DNA of 64,000 nucleotides from Labedella gwakjiensis (GCF_003014675.1 NZ_PYAU01000001.1:1922001-1986000), one strand, 5' to 3'; shown: positions 1-9,516, numbered from the stretch's first letter. Translations and numbers: made by a program. The notes: generated from the letters alone by a model not told the origin.

Positions 1-161
1 TGCAGTCGGGCCTCGTGACCGTGCCGAAGTCGTCCGATCCGGGTCGCCTCGCGGAGAATCTCGACGTCTTCTCGTTCGCGCTCGGAGACGACGACATGGC
101 GGCGATCGATGCGCTCGATCGGGGCGAGCACGTCGAACCCGACTACTACCGGCTCGCCTGA
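1..161 (+). CDS. aldo/keto reductase, C-terminal end only
   Basis: The frame is open from the left edge and ends in TGA at 159-161; the start lies outside the window. The visible peptide reads through VPKSSDPGRLAENLDVF and ends in EPDYYRLA. The 'VxVPKSS' strand followed by 'RLxENLDVF' is the typical NADPH-binding C-terminal part of aldo/keto reductases, where the Lys, Ser and Arg contact the 2'-phosphate of NADPH. The substrate cannot be told from about 50 residues. The family call is good because the motif is long and ordered. Confidence 0.8.
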   Translation, partial: QSGLVTVPKSSDPGRLAENLDVFSFALGDDDMAAIDALDRGEHVEPDYYRLA

Positions 162-189
162 CGAGCCCGGGCGAGGACGCGACGCGCGA

Positions 190-504
190 TCAGAGCGCGA
201 GGAGGTCGGCCGACGCGTCCCAGTCGGGCGTCGACGCGGTCGCGGGCCGGGCGACGGCGAGGTCGCGGGCGAGCGCGTCGGCACGCTGGGTGGAGAGCGT
301 GGCGCGAGCCACGCGCACGTCCTCGGCGGTCACGCGCCAGTCGAAGGTGGCGCCGAGCTGGACGCGATAGTCGTGCGAGACGCGCCCGAGCAGTGCATCG
401 GCCTTCATCGTGGCCACCCAGATGGCGTCGCCCACGTGTCCCATCGTCGCCTCCCCCGTCACGGGGAGAGACGCGGGGATCGACGGATCATGACGGAAGC
501 TCAT
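190..504 (-). CDS. small uncharacterised protein, paralogue of the protein at 50915-51220
   Basis: About 104 residues, no recognised domain, no signal peptide or membrane segment. I prefer the ATG at 504 because TACGAT lies seven bases upstream, matching the leaderless starts used elsewhere in the window; an in-frame GTG at 543 would add 13 residues. The C-terminal half (KADALLGRV, then DWRVTAEDVRVARATLS) aligns with KADRLLCRL and PWAVTDEDVRIARLALS of the protein encoded at 50915-51220, so the two form a small family. Function unknown. It sits alone between an aldo/keto reductase and a peptidase-like gene. Confidence 0.6.
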   Translation of the reverse strand: MSFRHDPSIPASLPVTGEATMGHVGDAIWVATMKADALLGRVSHDYRVQLGATFDWRVTAEDVRVARATLSTQRADALARDLAVARPATASTPDWDASADLLAL

Positions 505-590
505 GTCCGTCATCGTACTGAGGAGCGGCTCGTCCACCAACACCCCTCATGAGGTGACAGCGTCGGTGGCTCTCTCGGCCGGACTGCGGA

Positions 591-1784
591 TCAGGCGGAG
601 GCGGGCACGCCCAGGTGGGAGAGGGCGAGGGCCGCGAGAGCCGCGGCCTGGTCGCCGAGCACCGAGTCGTCGAAGAGCACGCGCGGCGAGTGGTTGTACG
701 CGACGGTCGCGGGATCGAGCTCCGCCGGCGTCGCCTGGAGGAAGACGAACGTGCCCGGTACCTCGTGGAGCACGAACGAGAAGTCCTCACTGCCCATGCG
801 CGGCTCCGGCATGGTCTGCACGCGGCCCGGTCCGAAGACGTCGGAGAGCGTCATCATGGCGCCGGCTGTGGTTCCCGGATCGTTCTTCGTGACCGGGTAC
901 ACGGTGTCGAACTCGACCTCGGCGCGGCAGCCGTGCGCGGCGGCGATGCCCGATGCGATGCGCTCCGTCTCGACGGCCAGCGTCTCGAGCGACTCGTCGG
1001 AGAGCGCGCGGACCGTCGCGCCGAGGCTGGCCGAGTCGGGGATCACGTTGATCGCCTCGCCCGCCGACAGCTGCGTCACCGTGAGGACCACCGGGTCGAA
1101 GACGCTGAAGCGGCGCGTGACCATCGACTGCAGGGCCGACACGGTCTCGGTGAGCGCCGGCACGGGGTCGTAGGCGCTCGACGGCAGCGAGCCGTGGCCG
1201 CCCTCGCCGACGATGCGTATGTGCAGCGTACTCGACGACGCCATCGCGGGCCCCGGTCGCATCGCGAAGACACCCGGAACGCCGGGCGTCACGTGGATCC
1301 CGTAGGCGGCGACGGGGCGGGTGCCCGCGGCGTCGAGCACACCCTCGTCGATCATGATCTTCGCGCCGCCGTAGCCCTCCTCGCCGGGCTGGAACATGAA
1401 GACGACGGAGCCGTGCAGCTCGTCACGACGAGCGGCGAGGAGTCGCGCCGCGCCCACGAGTCCCGCGGTGTGCAGGTCGTGCCCGCACGCGTGCATCGCG
1501 CCGTTCGTGGAAGCGAACTCGAGGCCCGTCCGCTCGACGACGGGCAGCCCGTCCATGTCGCCGCGCAACAGGACGACCGGTCCCTCGTGCGCTCCACGCA
1601 GCACGGCGACGACGCTCGTCGTGTCCGTGCCCGTCGTGATCTCGAGGCCGAGGCCCTCGAGCTGTGCGAGCACCGTGGCCTGCGTGGCCGGGAGCTGGAG
1701 CCCCACCTCCGGCGCCGCGTGGAGCGTGCGGCGCAGGGCGACGAGATCGGGGAGGAGAGCCTGGGCGTCCGTGGTGATCGACAT
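591..1784 (-). CDS. M20 family amidohydrolase (hippurate hydrolase / N-acyl-amino-acid hydrolase type)
   Basis: 397 residues, the usual length for the AmhX/HipO/IAA-amino-acid hydrolase branch of peptidase family M20D. These metal-dependent cytoplasmic enzymes cleave amide bonds of N-acyl amino acids. Visible motifs: LRGDMDGLP at about 73-81, the metal site MHACGHDLH at about 97-105 with its Cys and His ligands, and the catalytic Glu in FQPGEEG at about 131-137. The C-terminal GSEDFSF segment carries another conserved acidic and Phe motif. The ATG at 1784 has no clear ribosome-binding site. The exact substrate is not predictable. It does not belong to the neighbouring mannoside genes by any evident logic. 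Confidence 0.9.
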   Translation of the reverse strand: MSITTDAQALLPDLVALRRTLHAAPEVGLQLPATQATVLAQLEGLGLEITTGTDTTSVVAVLRGAHEGPVVLLRGDMDGLPVVERTGLEFASTNGAMHACGHDLHTAGLVGAARLLAARRDELHGSVVFMFQPGEEGYGGAKIMIDEGVLDAAGTRPVAAYGIHVTPGVPGVFAMRPGPAMASSSTLHIRIVGEGGHGSLPSSAYDPVPALTETVSALQSMVTRRFSVFDPVVLTVTQLSAGEAINVIPDSASLGATVRALSDESLETLAVETERIASGIAAAHGCRAEVEFDTVYPVTKNDPGTTAGAMMTLSDVFGPGRVQTMPEPRMGSEDFSFVLHEVPGTFVFLQATPAELDPATVAYNHSPRVLFDDSVLGDQAAALAALALSHLGVPASA

Positions 1785-1868
1785 GGGTCAATGCTTCCAC
1801 ACCCGGCGCTTGCACACCGCGGCGCCCGTGTCCCTCGGGAGCACGGGCGCCGCGGTCGGTCGACGACC

Positions 1869-4800
1869 TCACTGAAGGGTGAGGATCACCGCCCGTGGGC
1901 TCAGGCGCGGGATGTCGACGGTCACGCCCGCGCCCGCCACGTCGAGCGGCTCGCGCTCCTCTCCGAGGAACGTCGCCGCGGCCGCGGACGCGATGCCGCC
2001 CGGCACGCTCACCTCCACCGAGACGGGGCCGTCGACGAACGACTGCAGCCGGACGAGGATGCGCCCGCCGCCGAGGGAGTGCGCCGCCACGAGCTTCACA
2101 CGCGGGTCGCTCACGGAGAGGAGGGACCGCTCGTCGGGAGCCTCCGCGCCCGCGGCCCCGTTCGCCTGGACGACGACGGGCGGGTGCACGAGCGCCGCCG
2201 TCGCCGCCACGGCGACCTCCTCCGCCGGCACGTCCGTGGCGGTCCGCACGCCGATCGCGTACGAGAACGTGGTCTCGAACGCCTGACGCACCGGGAAGTT
2301 CGTGTCCCACACGTTGTTGTGCACCCAGGAGAGGATGGTGCCCGGCTCGTACGGTGAGGTGCTCGCGGGGAAGGGCGCGTAGGGCAGGGCGATCACGCCG
2401 CGCTCCACGAGGGGCACGTCCTTCGTGACCCACGCGACCGAGCCCTCGTCCGATTCCACCGTGACCCACTCGCGCACCGCGCGCATGTGCTGCGGTGCAC
2501 CCGGCACGTGCTCGATGCCGTCGCCGGTGACGCCGCCGCTCACCTCGAAGCGCACCGTCGGGTCGTCCCCGGCGAACGGGAAGGCGAAGAACGCGCTCTC
2601 CTTCGCATCGGTGGGCTCCTTCGCGACGCGGTTCTCGATCACGAGCGCCGGTTCGCCGTGACGGAGACGGAGGGTGACCCGCACCCATTCGGCCCCGGCG
2701 GCGGGGTACTCGTAGACGAGCCGCTCCTCGACGGCGTCCGACTCGCGCGCGATGAGCGCGGCGGGACGCGCCCGCCAGCGGTCGCCGAGCAGCTCGAGCT
2801 CGTCGGAGGTCGACGTCTTGTTGGACTGGTGGTTGAAGCCGCCGGCGCTCGTGTAGAGGTCGTAGATGTACTCGTTGCCGCCGAATAGCGAGTCCTGGTT
2901 GAGCAGCTCCCGTCCCGTCGCGAGCTCGACGATCGACGCGATGCGCGACCCCGGGAGATCGACGCGCACACGGAGGTGCTCGTTCTCGAGGACGAGCGGA
3001 TCGTCGATCGAGCGGATGTCGTCCGTGGCGTCGACGGGATCACCGTCCGTGAGCCGCAGGTCGACACGGACGAAGCCCACGGGGGGAAGGGAGCGCACGC
3101 GCGCCGTGACGAATCGCCCGGCCTCGCGGTGCTCGTGGTTGCTCTGCGCCTCTTCCGCGTAGGGGAGCGTCTCGCCCGTGCGGCCGTCGTGCAGGGTGAA
3201 AGCCGTTCCCATCGGCACGGTGCTCTCCCGGACGAAGAACCGCACGGCCGTGTCCCGCTCGATCGCCGTCGTGTTCACGACGTAGTAGCTCGAGTCCGCG
3301 TCTGGCGCCCTCCCGAGGTCGGCCCCCAGGAACGCCGAGGCGCGCTCGAGGTACTGACCGGCCTTCTGCTGGGCGACGATCGAGTTGGCCACCTTCCACT
3401 GCCACTGCACCTCGCCGGAGTCGAAGCCGTGATCGGAGAACCGCCACGAGTTGCCGGCGCCCCACGTGTGCTCGTTGAACATCGAGATGGTGCGGAAGGT
3501 GTCCTCCGACTGTTCCGCCTCGCCGGGCAACTCCGAGCCGGTGAGGAGCGCTCGCACCGCGGAGACGGTCTGCGCATCGGTCACCTTCGCTTGCGCGTCG
3601 CGGACGAGCGTCATCGGGTACGCGGCGGAGCCGACGCCCTCCACCCACCAGTCGCCCCAGTCGCCCTCGAACGTCTGGATCTCGTCGCCGAGCCGCTGCT
3701 CGGCGTCCTCGAAGAAGTCGGTGTTCGTGGAGATGCGGATCTTCGGCGACTCCCACGTGGCGTTCCACTCGCGGGCGATGTCGGCCGCGCGGCGCCGGGC
3801 CGGGGCGTTGTCGCCCACGAAGCCCTGCGTGCGCAGGTGCACGATGTCCCACGGGTAGGGCGTGCGGTCCACGGCCTGCGCGGTCCCGTGCCAGCCGAAG
3901 ACACCGGGCGGGAAGGGGTACGGGTTCGCGGCGAGCGACTCGAGGTACACGGGCAGGTGATCCTCGACGGCCGAGTAGTCCTGGTGGAACCCGAGGAGCG
4001 GTCCCTCCATGTACGCCATGCCGTGGGGGCTGTCGGTGAGCCAGACGAGCACCGAGCGACCCGACGGCGCGGCCCAACGGAAGAGCCGGGGGAGGAGCTG
4101 TCCTCCGTTGATCTGCGGCATCGACCGCCCGGCCCAGTTGTGGGCCACGGCGAGGTACTTCACGTCGTTCTCCGCGAGGGCGTCCGGCAGACCGACCACG
4201 GTTCCGGGCACATCGGTCTGCATCGCCGACGGGATCGGCAGGTCGTAACGGGTCGCGATGCGACGGGCGGTGCGGAGGAGCTCGTGGAGCTCGTCCGTGG
4301 AGCAGGTGTCGGTGTGCAGGTTGTAGGGGAGGGCGGTCAGCTCGGCGCGTCCCTCCCGCACGTAGCCGACGAACTCGTCGACGAGGTGCTGCGGTCTCGT
4401 CTCGGCCCAGCTCTCGAAGGTGAAGAGCGACTCGACGACCCAGCGGAAACGCTCGTCCTGCGGTTCGTCGGCCGTGTCGCGCAACAGCTCGAGTGCCGAG
4501 TCGAGGAAGGAACGCTGTTCCGCGAGGACGATCGCCTGCGGGTCCGTGTAGCCGATGTCGAAGTGCGAGTGGTGAACCACGTGGATCGTCCAGTCCCGCA
4601 CGGGCAGCACGTCGAAGGGCAGCTCGACGTCGGCGTCGAGCGAGGGGATGACGAGGCGGAGCGCCGTCGCGGTCTCGACGGCGGCGATGTAGAGGCGGTA
4701 GGCGCCGCGCGGCCCGTCCTCCACCTGCACCGCGACCTCCTCGCCGTCCGCCGTGCGGAGCGTGATGCCGCTCACGTCGACGGTGTGCGCGTCGTCGACG

Positions 4801-5063
4801 GTGCCGACCTCGACGTCGAGGGCGATGCCGCCGTGCTGCACGGCCGAACCGAGGGAGACGGGGCGATGGATGTCCCCGATCTCGAGGCGGATCGCCTGCT
4901 GCCGTCCGCCCCGTCCGTCCGAGCGGACGAGCTGCTCGGCGATGACCCGCACGTTCTCACCGCCGACGACGGTCGTGATGGCGGCCGCGGCCGAGAAGAG
5001 ACCGGCCCGCGCCCCCGTGTCCGTCCACGGTCGCGCGGAGATGAGTGCCTTTACCTTGCTCAT
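1869..5063 (-). CDS. glycoside hydrolase family 38 alpha-mannosidase-like protein
   Basis: 1064 residues starting at ATG 5063, which has a GAGGA ribosome-binding site eight bases upstream; an in-frame GTG at 5075 overlaps that site and is less likely. An N-terminal beta domain precedes the GH38 catalytic core, which opens with HSHFDIGYTD (about 165-174), carrying the His and Asp zinc ligands. A QTDVPGT motif at about 300 is the probable nucleophile region, and a long C-terminal beta-sandwich half follows. There is no signal peptide, so it should cleave imported alpha-mannosides in the cytoplasm. It follows the mannose-6-phosphate isomerase gene by 51 bases on the same strand, which supports a mannoside role. 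The exact linkage specificity is not shown by sequence. Confidence 0.85.
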   Translation of the reverse strand: MSKVKALISARPWTDTGARAGLFSAAAAITTVVGGENVRVIAEQLVRSDGRGGRQQAIRLEIGDIHRPVSLGSAVQHGGIALDVEVGTVDDAHTVDVSGITLRTADGEEVAVQVEDGPRGAYRLYIAAVETATALRLVIPSLDADVELPFDVLPVRDWTIHVVHHSHFDIGYTDPQAIVLAEQRSFLDSALELLRDTADEPQDERFRWVVESLFTFESWAETRPQHLVDEFVGYVREGRAELTALPYNLHTDTCSTDELHELLRTARRIATRYDLPIPSAMQTDVPGTVVGLPDALAENDVKYLAVAHNWAGRSMPQINGGQLLPRLFRWAAPSGRSVLVWLTDSPHGMAYMEGPLLGFHQDYSAVEDHLPVYLESLAANPYPFPPGVFGWHGTAQAVDRTPYPWDIVHLRTQGFVGDNAPARRRAADIAREWNATWESPKIRISTNTDFFEDAEQRLGDEIQTFEGDWGDWWVEGVGSAAYPMTLVRDAQAKVTDAQTVSAVRALLTGSELPGEAEQSEDTFRTISMFNEHTWGAGNSWRFSDHGFDSGEVQWQWKVANSIVAQQKAGQYLERASAFLGADLGRAPDADSSYYVVNTTAIERDTAVRFFVRESTVPMGTAFTLHDGRTGETLPYAEEAQSNHEHREAGRFVTARVRSLPPVGFVRVDLRLTDGDPVDATDDIRSIDDPLVLENEHLRVRVDLPGSRIASIVELATGRELLNQDSLFGGNEYIYDLYTSAGGFNHQSNKTSTSDELELLGDRWRARPAALIARESDAVEERLVYEYPAAGAEWVRVTLRLRHGEPALVIENRVAKEPTDAKESAFFAFPFAGDDPTVRFEVSGGVTGDGIEHVPGAPQHMRAVREWVTVESDEGSVAWVTKDVPLVERGVIALPYAPFPASTSPYEPGTILSWVHNNVWDTNFPVRQAFETTFSYAIGVRTATDVPAEEVAVAATAALVHPPVVVQANGAAGAEAPDERSLLSVSDPRVKLVAAHSLGGGRILVRLQSFVDGPVSVEVSVPGGIASAAAATFLGEEREPLDVAGAGVTVDIPRLSPRAVILTLQ

Positions 5064-5114
5064 TGCTGTCCTCACTCTGGGTGTCTGTTGGTCGTGCGGA
5101 ATGGTCGATGCCGG

Positions 5115-6878
5115 TCAGGTGCCGGCGACGAACGCCTTGACGGTGGCGAGGCGTCGGCCGATGCTCGGTCCGTGCGGCCTGATCGTGTACGCGCCGACGG
5201 CGGCCGGAACGATGAAGGTCTCGGCGTAGTGCACGACCCAGGGCTCGAACGCGCCCGTGGGGCTCTCGATGATCGCCTCGTCGCCCTCCACGAGGTTGAG
5301 CACGTTGACGGTGCCGCGGGTGTGGTGCGGGACGACGTCGGTGAACCAGTGGCGTCGCACGTCGATGAACTCGAGCTCGTGGAGACCGGTGCGCTCCTCG
5401 ATCCAGCCGGGACCCTCGGCGAGGCGTTCGACGCGGTCGACGAGGTTCCTCTCCGTCCACTCCGTGTCACGGTCCCACTGGATGTTCGCGGCGGCGTGCT
5501 CGAGGTGGATGGGGCGCGGGACGCCGTCGAGGCCGACGCGGCCCCAGTCGTGCATCTTGAAGGTGAAGATGTAGGGCGTCGCGGAGATCTCGAGCACCAT
5601 CGAGTCGGCGCCCGAGCAGTGGACGGTGCCGGCGGGGATGAGGAAGTGGTCGTGCTTCCGGGCGGGGAAGGTGTTGACGTACCGCTCTGCGGGGAAGTCG
5701 GCGGTTCCCGCGGCCGCGGTGTGCAGATCGGCGATCATCGCCGAGCGGTCCACGTCGGTCTTGACGCCGAGGTACACGACGGCGTCGTCGGACGCGTCGA
5801 GGAGGTAGTAGCTCTCGTCCTGCGTGTAGTGCATGCCGAACGTGTTCTGGATGTAGTCCGTGAGGGGATGCACCTGGAGGGAGAGGTTGCCGCCGCCCAT
5901 CGTGTCGAGCATGTCGAAGCGGATGGGGAACTCGGCGCCGAACCGTGCGAAGGTGCGCTCGCCGAGGAGCGCGCGCGGGTGACGGAATACGAGGTCGATC
6001 GACGGGATCTCCACGATCTCGCCCCCGGCCTCGACGAGGAGGCTGTTCTCCTCCGGCACGCAGTCGAAACACCACGCGAGGTTGTCGTCGCTGTCGATGC
6101 CGAGGTTCTCCTTCATCCATTGCCCGCCCCAGACCCCTGGATCGAAGAACGGCACGACGCGGAAGGGGCGCGTCACGGCGAGCTCGAGCGCGGCGTGGAA
6201 CGCCTCGGCCGGGAGCAGGCGGGCGTCGTCGACGGAGTCGTTGGTGTCGAGGACGAAGTCCAGTCGGTCGAAGAGGCCGCGCTTGTGGCGATCGGCGACC
6301 CGCCAGTCCACGAAGAAGCCGCGCTTGACCTTCCGGATCGCGTCCTCGTGGCCGTTGTCCGCCCGCCAGTTGGGGGCGCCGGCGCGTTGGCGCTTCTGGA
6401 TCTCCCAGCGGGCAAGGTCGGCGAGCACGACGACGTCGTACAGCACGGGGGCGAGGGTCGCGCCCCACCCGACGACGATGCGGAGCCCCGGTGCGGCCTC
6501 GACGCGGGCGGCCACCCTGTCGAGTTCGGCGGGGTCGTAGAAGTCGCTCAGCGTGTGGTGGCTCATGACGCCGAAGACGCGGTCGTCGGTGAGGTTGCCG
6601 GCGATGAGCGCGTCGATCCGCTCGGCCGGGAGGGCCGCGGCGTCCTCGATGTCGATCACGACGGCGTCGGGCAGGTGCTCGGCGAGGGCGGCGCGCAGAC
6701 CCGGGAGGTCGGTGCCCGGGTAGGTGTCGATGGCGATCGTGCCCCCGTCCGGCAGGGTCGTCGCGAGTCGCGCCCACACGGCTGATCCGCGATCGACGCG
6801 GTGCTCCCCTGGCAGCGGGATCGTCGGTCGCGGGTCGTACGCCGGGGAGCGTCGACGCGCGGAGGGGTGAGAAGCCAT
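5115..6878 (-). CDS. class I mannose-6-phosphate isomerase with large N-terminal extension
   Basis: 587 residues, well above the roughly 320-390 of classic ManA. The C-terminal half has the cupin zinc site: LSLQVHP supplies Gln and His, DESYY the Glu, and HDHFLIPAGTVHC the second His region. It would interconvert mannose 6-phosphate and fructose 6-phosphate. The first roughly 270 residues have Rossmann-like alternating strands (TIAIDTYPG, AVVIDIED, LRIVVGWGATL, YDVVVLADL), resembling the kinase-like domain of long actinobacterial and firmicute ManA proteins, but no Walker A motif is visible, so that half may be non-catalytic. The ATG at 6878 has an AAGGGAGG site. It is first in an operon with the GH38 mannosidase. 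Confidence 0.85.
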   Translation of the reverse strand: MASHPSARRRSPAYDPRPTIPLPGEHRVDRGSAVWARLATTLPDGGTIAIDTYPGTDLPGLRAALAEHLPDAVVIDIEDAAALPAERIDALIAGNLTDDRVFGVMSHHTLSDFYDPAELDRVAARVEAAPGLRIVVGWGATLAPVLYDVVVLADLARWEIQKRQRAGAPNWRADNGHEDAIRKVKRGFFVDWRVADRHKRGLFDRLDFVLDTNDSVDDARLLPAEAFHAALELAVTRPFRVVPFFDPGVWGGQWMKENLGIDSDDNLAWCFDCVPEENSLLVEAGGEIVEIPSIDLVFRHPRALLGERTFARFGAEFPIRFDMLDTMGGGNLSLQVHPLTDYIQNTFGMHYTQDESYYLLDASDDAVVYLGVKTDVDRSAMIADLHTAAAGTADFPAERYVNTFPARKHDHFLIPAGTVHCSGADSMVLEISATPYIFTFKMHDWGRVGLDGVPRPIHLEHAAANIQWDRDTEWTERNLVDRVERLAEGPGWIEERTGLHELEFIDVRRHWFTDVVPHHTRGTVNVLNLVEGDEAIIESPTGAFEPWVVHYAETFIVPAAVGAYTIRPHGPSIGRRLATVKAFVAGT

Positions 6879-6964
6879 GGCCTCCCTTTCGCCTGTTTCG
6901 TCGTTGAAGAGACGGGGTCGATGCGCGGCTACCGGTCGGTGACGCGATGCTCGGGCCCGAAGCG

Positions 6965-6980
6965 TTGGTAACGATATCAG
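6965..6980. promoter_or_regulatory. LacI-type operator upstream of the isomerase-mannosidase operon
   Basis: The site reads TTGGTAACGATATCAG, an imperfect palindrome with the central CG typical of LacI operators. It matches the site at 8178-8193 in 13 of 16 positions and the site at 16628-16643 (read on the minus strand) in 13 of 16. It lies between the isomerase start and the LacI gene that ends at 7032, on the upstream side of the operon. Confidence 0.75.
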
Positions 6981-7031
6981 GGGTTCGACACGTCCGCTAC
7001 ACCCGATGTCGAACCGGGTCGGAGGGGTGCG

Positions 7032-8096
7032 TCAGAAGAGGTCGCGGAGGGTGACCGGAAGCTCGACGAGACGCGCGGACCCGGCCGCCGGCGCGTCGTC
7101 GAGGCGTTCGAAGAGCATGTCGGCCGCTCGGCGTCCCAGGTCTCCCGCGTCGTGGTCGACGACGGAGAGTCGCACGGGCGCGATGTCGGCGAAGTCGAAC
7201 GAGTCGAAGCCGGCGACGCGGATCTCGGCCGAGGTCACGCCCGCCGCGTCCGCCGAGCGGCGGCGGGCCACGATCGCGCGGATAGCGCCGACGGTGTTGC
7301 GGTTGTTCGCGCCGAAGACGGCCGTCGGGGGGTGCGGGAGGTCGAGGAGCTCCGCCATCGCGTGCTCGGCGGCGCCCACGTCCTGCTGCCCCAGGCGGAC
7401 GAGGTCGGGGAGGGGCTCGATCCCGACGTCGTGGTGCGCGAGGGTGAAGCCGTCGAGCCGCCGGCGTCCCGTGAACACCGACGAGCGGTTGCCGAGGAAG
7501 GCGATCCGTCGATGGCCCTCGGCGAGCAGGCGGGCGGTCGCCGCCCGTGCTCCCGCGACATCGTCGATGAGGACGGTGTCGACGTCGACCCCCGCGACGG
7601 CGCGCGAGGCGAGTACGAGCGGTGCTCCGCCGAGTCGTTCGCCCTGCAGGTGGGCGCCGTCGCCGGTGCTCGACGGGACGACGATCAGGCCCTCGACGCG
7701 GCGTCCGATGAAGTCGGCGACGAGCTGGCGCTCGAGGTCCGCGTCCTCGTTCGAGTTGCCCACGAGGATGCGGCGCCCGTTCGCCGACGCGATCTCCTCG
7801 ACGCCGCGGAGCATCTCGGCGTAGTACGGGTTCGCGATGTTCGTGATGGTCACGCCGACGAGGCCCGAGCGGTGCCCTGGCCGGAGGCTGCGGGCGTTCT
7901 CGTTGCGGTGGTAGCCGAGCGTCTCGACCGCGCGCCACACCTTGTCCTGCAGCTCCGCGCGCACGTTCTTGCCACCGGAGAGCACGCGAGACACCGTCAT
8001 CGGGCTCACGCCGGCCTCGAGGGCGACATCGTGGACCGTCGGATTCGCCGAGCGGCGTGCCGATGCCCGTCCGTCTGCGATGTCCTCCGGTGTCAT
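7032..8096 (-). CDS. LacI family transcriptional regulator (mannoside locus)
   Basis: 354 residues: an N-terminal helix-turn-helix (PTVHDVALEAGVSPMTVSRV, about residues 19-38), hinge helix, then a periplasmic-binding-protein-like effector domain (LVGVTITNIANPYYAEML onward). It lies between the isomerase-mannosidase genes and the divergent ABC importer genes, and both promoters carry the same candidate operator, so it is the likely local repressor released by a mannose-type sugar. The ATG at 8096 is preceded at exactly six bases by TACCGT, indicating a leaderless transcript; no ribosome-binding site is seen. Confidence 0.92.
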   Translation of the reverse strand: MTPEDIADGRASARRSANPTVHDVALEAGVSPMTVSRVLSGGKNVRAELQDKVWRAVETLGYHRNENARSLRPGHRSGLVGVTITNIANPYYAEMLRGVEEIASANGRRILVGNSNEDADLERQLVADFIGRRVEGLIVVPSSTGDGAHLQGERLGGAPLVLASRAVAGVDVDTVLIDDVAGARAATARLLAEGHRRIAFLGNRSSVFTGRRRLDGFTLAHHDVGIEPLPDLVRLGQQDVGAAEHAMAELLDLPHPPTAVFGANNRNTVGAIRAIVARRRSADAAGVTSAEIRVAGFDSFDFADIAPVRLSVVDHDAGDLGRRAADMLFERLDDAPAAGSARLVELPVTLRDLF

Positions 8097-8102
8097 GACG
8101 CC

Positions 8103-8108
8103 ACGGTA
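8103..8108 (-). promoter_or_regulatory. -10 box of a leaderless LacI transcript
   Basis: TACCGT on the minus strand ends six bases before the ATG at 8096. Transcription starting about seven bases after a -10 box would begin at the start codon itself. Confidence 0.5.
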
Positions 8109-8177
8109 TACCGAAGCGGCGCGGGCGGCTGCCCGGGCTCTTGTGGGCCTCCGGAACGCGTGTTACTGTGCCGTTGC

Positions 8178-8193
8178 TTGGTAACGATAACAA
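8178..8193. promoter_or_regulatory. LacI-type operator upstream of the mannoside ABC importer
   Basis: TTGGTAACGATAACAA, imperfect palindrome around CG, with the same core as 6965-6980. It lies 65 bases before the GTG start of the solute-binding lipoprotein, in a position to block its promoter. Confidence 0.78.
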
Positions 8194-8257
8194 CCGGCGA
8201 TCGCCGGTTCCCCACCTTCACCCCAACGCACCACCTGCTCGAACAAGGGAGTTCAGC

Positions 8258-9508
8258 GTGAGATCGACCAGAAGCGCCGCCGCGGCGGCCGTCCTCCTCC
8301 TCGGAGCCGCAGCGCTCTCGGGCTGCTCGGCGGGAGGCTCCTCCGGGGCCGACTCGGGGGAGCTCACCTTCATCACCGACAAGACGTGGGACTTCGACGC
8401 CTTCTCGGAGGAGTCGAAGAAGGACATCGACGTCTCGCTCGCCACCACGGCCTACGCCGACCAGGAGGCGTTCCAGGCGTTCGTGAAGCAGTCCTTCCGT
8501 ACGAACAAGTCGCCGGGACTCTTCACCTGGCACACCGGCGGCCAGCTCGAGGAGCTCGTGGCGGAGGGCCTCGTGTCGCCGACGACCGACATCTGGACGA
8601 AGGCCGTCGAGAACGGCGATGTCGCCGAGTCCGTGCGCGACCTCTACACGGTGGACGGCGAGCAGTACTGCACACCCATCAGCGTGGACGACTGGGTCAT
8701 GTACTACGACAAGCGCACGTTCGAGGAGTACGGCCTCACCGCCCCCACCACGTGGGAGGAGATGATGGCCGTCTCCGACACGCTCGTCGACAACGGGGTC
8801 ACGCCGTTCTGGAACGCCGGCGGCAACCCGTGGGCGTTCGTCTGGTTCCAGATCCTCGCAGCGGGCACCGACCTCGACCTCTACACCGGTCTCACGACGG
8901 GCGAGGTCGACTGGACCGATCCCGAGGTCGTCGACGTGATGAACATCTGGCTCGACATGAAGGAGAAGGGGTACTTCACGGACCCCGGGTCGAAGGTCGC
9001 GGCGGAGACGCAGATGAAGGACCAGGAGGTCGCGATGATCCCCTTCGGTACCTGGTACGCGAGCACGTTGACCACGGTCGGCCTCGAGAGCGGCACCGAC
9101 TGGGGCGTCTTCCCGATCCCGAACGTGAACCCCGACCAGGAGACCACCCCGGTCGCGATCGAGACGGCGCCGGCGTGCACCGCCGAGAACTCGCCGCAGA
9201 AGGACCTGGGCCTGGAATACGCCGAGTGGTGGATGTCCTCAGAGGCGCAGACCGCGTGGTCGAACCAGGAGGGCAACCTGCCGTACAACCCCAACGCCGA
9301 GGCGTCCACGGAGGAGTTCCAGGCGATCGGCGCCGAGTTCGCCGATCCGAGCTACGAGTTCTACCTGCGCTGGTACGAGGCGGCCCCCGCGCCGATCCTC
9401 ACGGCCTCGCTCGACCAGTTCACCGGCTTCATGACGAACCCCGGCGACCCGACTCCGTATCTCGAGGGCATCCAGCAGGTCGCCGACGAGTACTGGGCCG
9501 GCAACTGA
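8258..9508 (+). CDS. extracellular sugar-binding lipoprotein of an ABC importer
   Basis: 416 residues from GTG 8258, chosen because AAGGGAG lies seven bases upstream and the peptide then begins with a lipoprotein signal: RSTR, a hydrophobic stretch, and the lipobox LSGC with Cys at about residue 24. The rest fits family 1 solute-binding proteins (SBP_bac_8 type). As the membrane-anchored receptor it would deliver sugar to the two permeases encoded next. No ATPase gene is present, as is normal for actinobacterial CUT1 importers that share one MsiK-type ATPase. The neighbours suggest a mannose-containing oligosaccharide; this is inference. Confidence 0.92.
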   Translation: MRSTRSAAAAAVLLLGAAALSGCSAGGSSGADSGELTFITDKTWDFDAFSEESKKDIDVSLATTAYADQEAFQAFVKQSFRTNKSPGLFTWHTGGQLEELVAEGLVSPTTDIWTKAVENGDVAESVRDLYTVDGEQYCTPISVDDWVMYYDKRTFEEYGLTAPTTWEEMMAVSDTLVDNGVTPFWNAGGNPWAFVWFQILAAGTDLDLYTGLTTGEVDWTDPEVVDVMNIWLDMKEKGYFTDPGSKVAAETQMKDQEVAMIPFGTWYASTLTTVGLESGTDWGVFPIPNVNPDQETTPVAIETAPACTAENSPQKDLGLEYAEWWMSSEAQTAWSNQEGNLPYNPNAEASTEEFQAIGAEFADPSYEFYLRWYEAAPAPILTASLDQFTGFMTNPGDPTPYLEGIQQVADEYWAGN

Positions 9509-9516
9509 CACGCAGG

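Noticed and set aside
2976-6785. 1269-codon open frame on the plus strand
   Set aside because: It is antisense to the mannosidase and isomerase genes, has Arg/Val/Gly/Asp-heavy low-complexity composition and no motif; an effect of high G+C at third codon positions.
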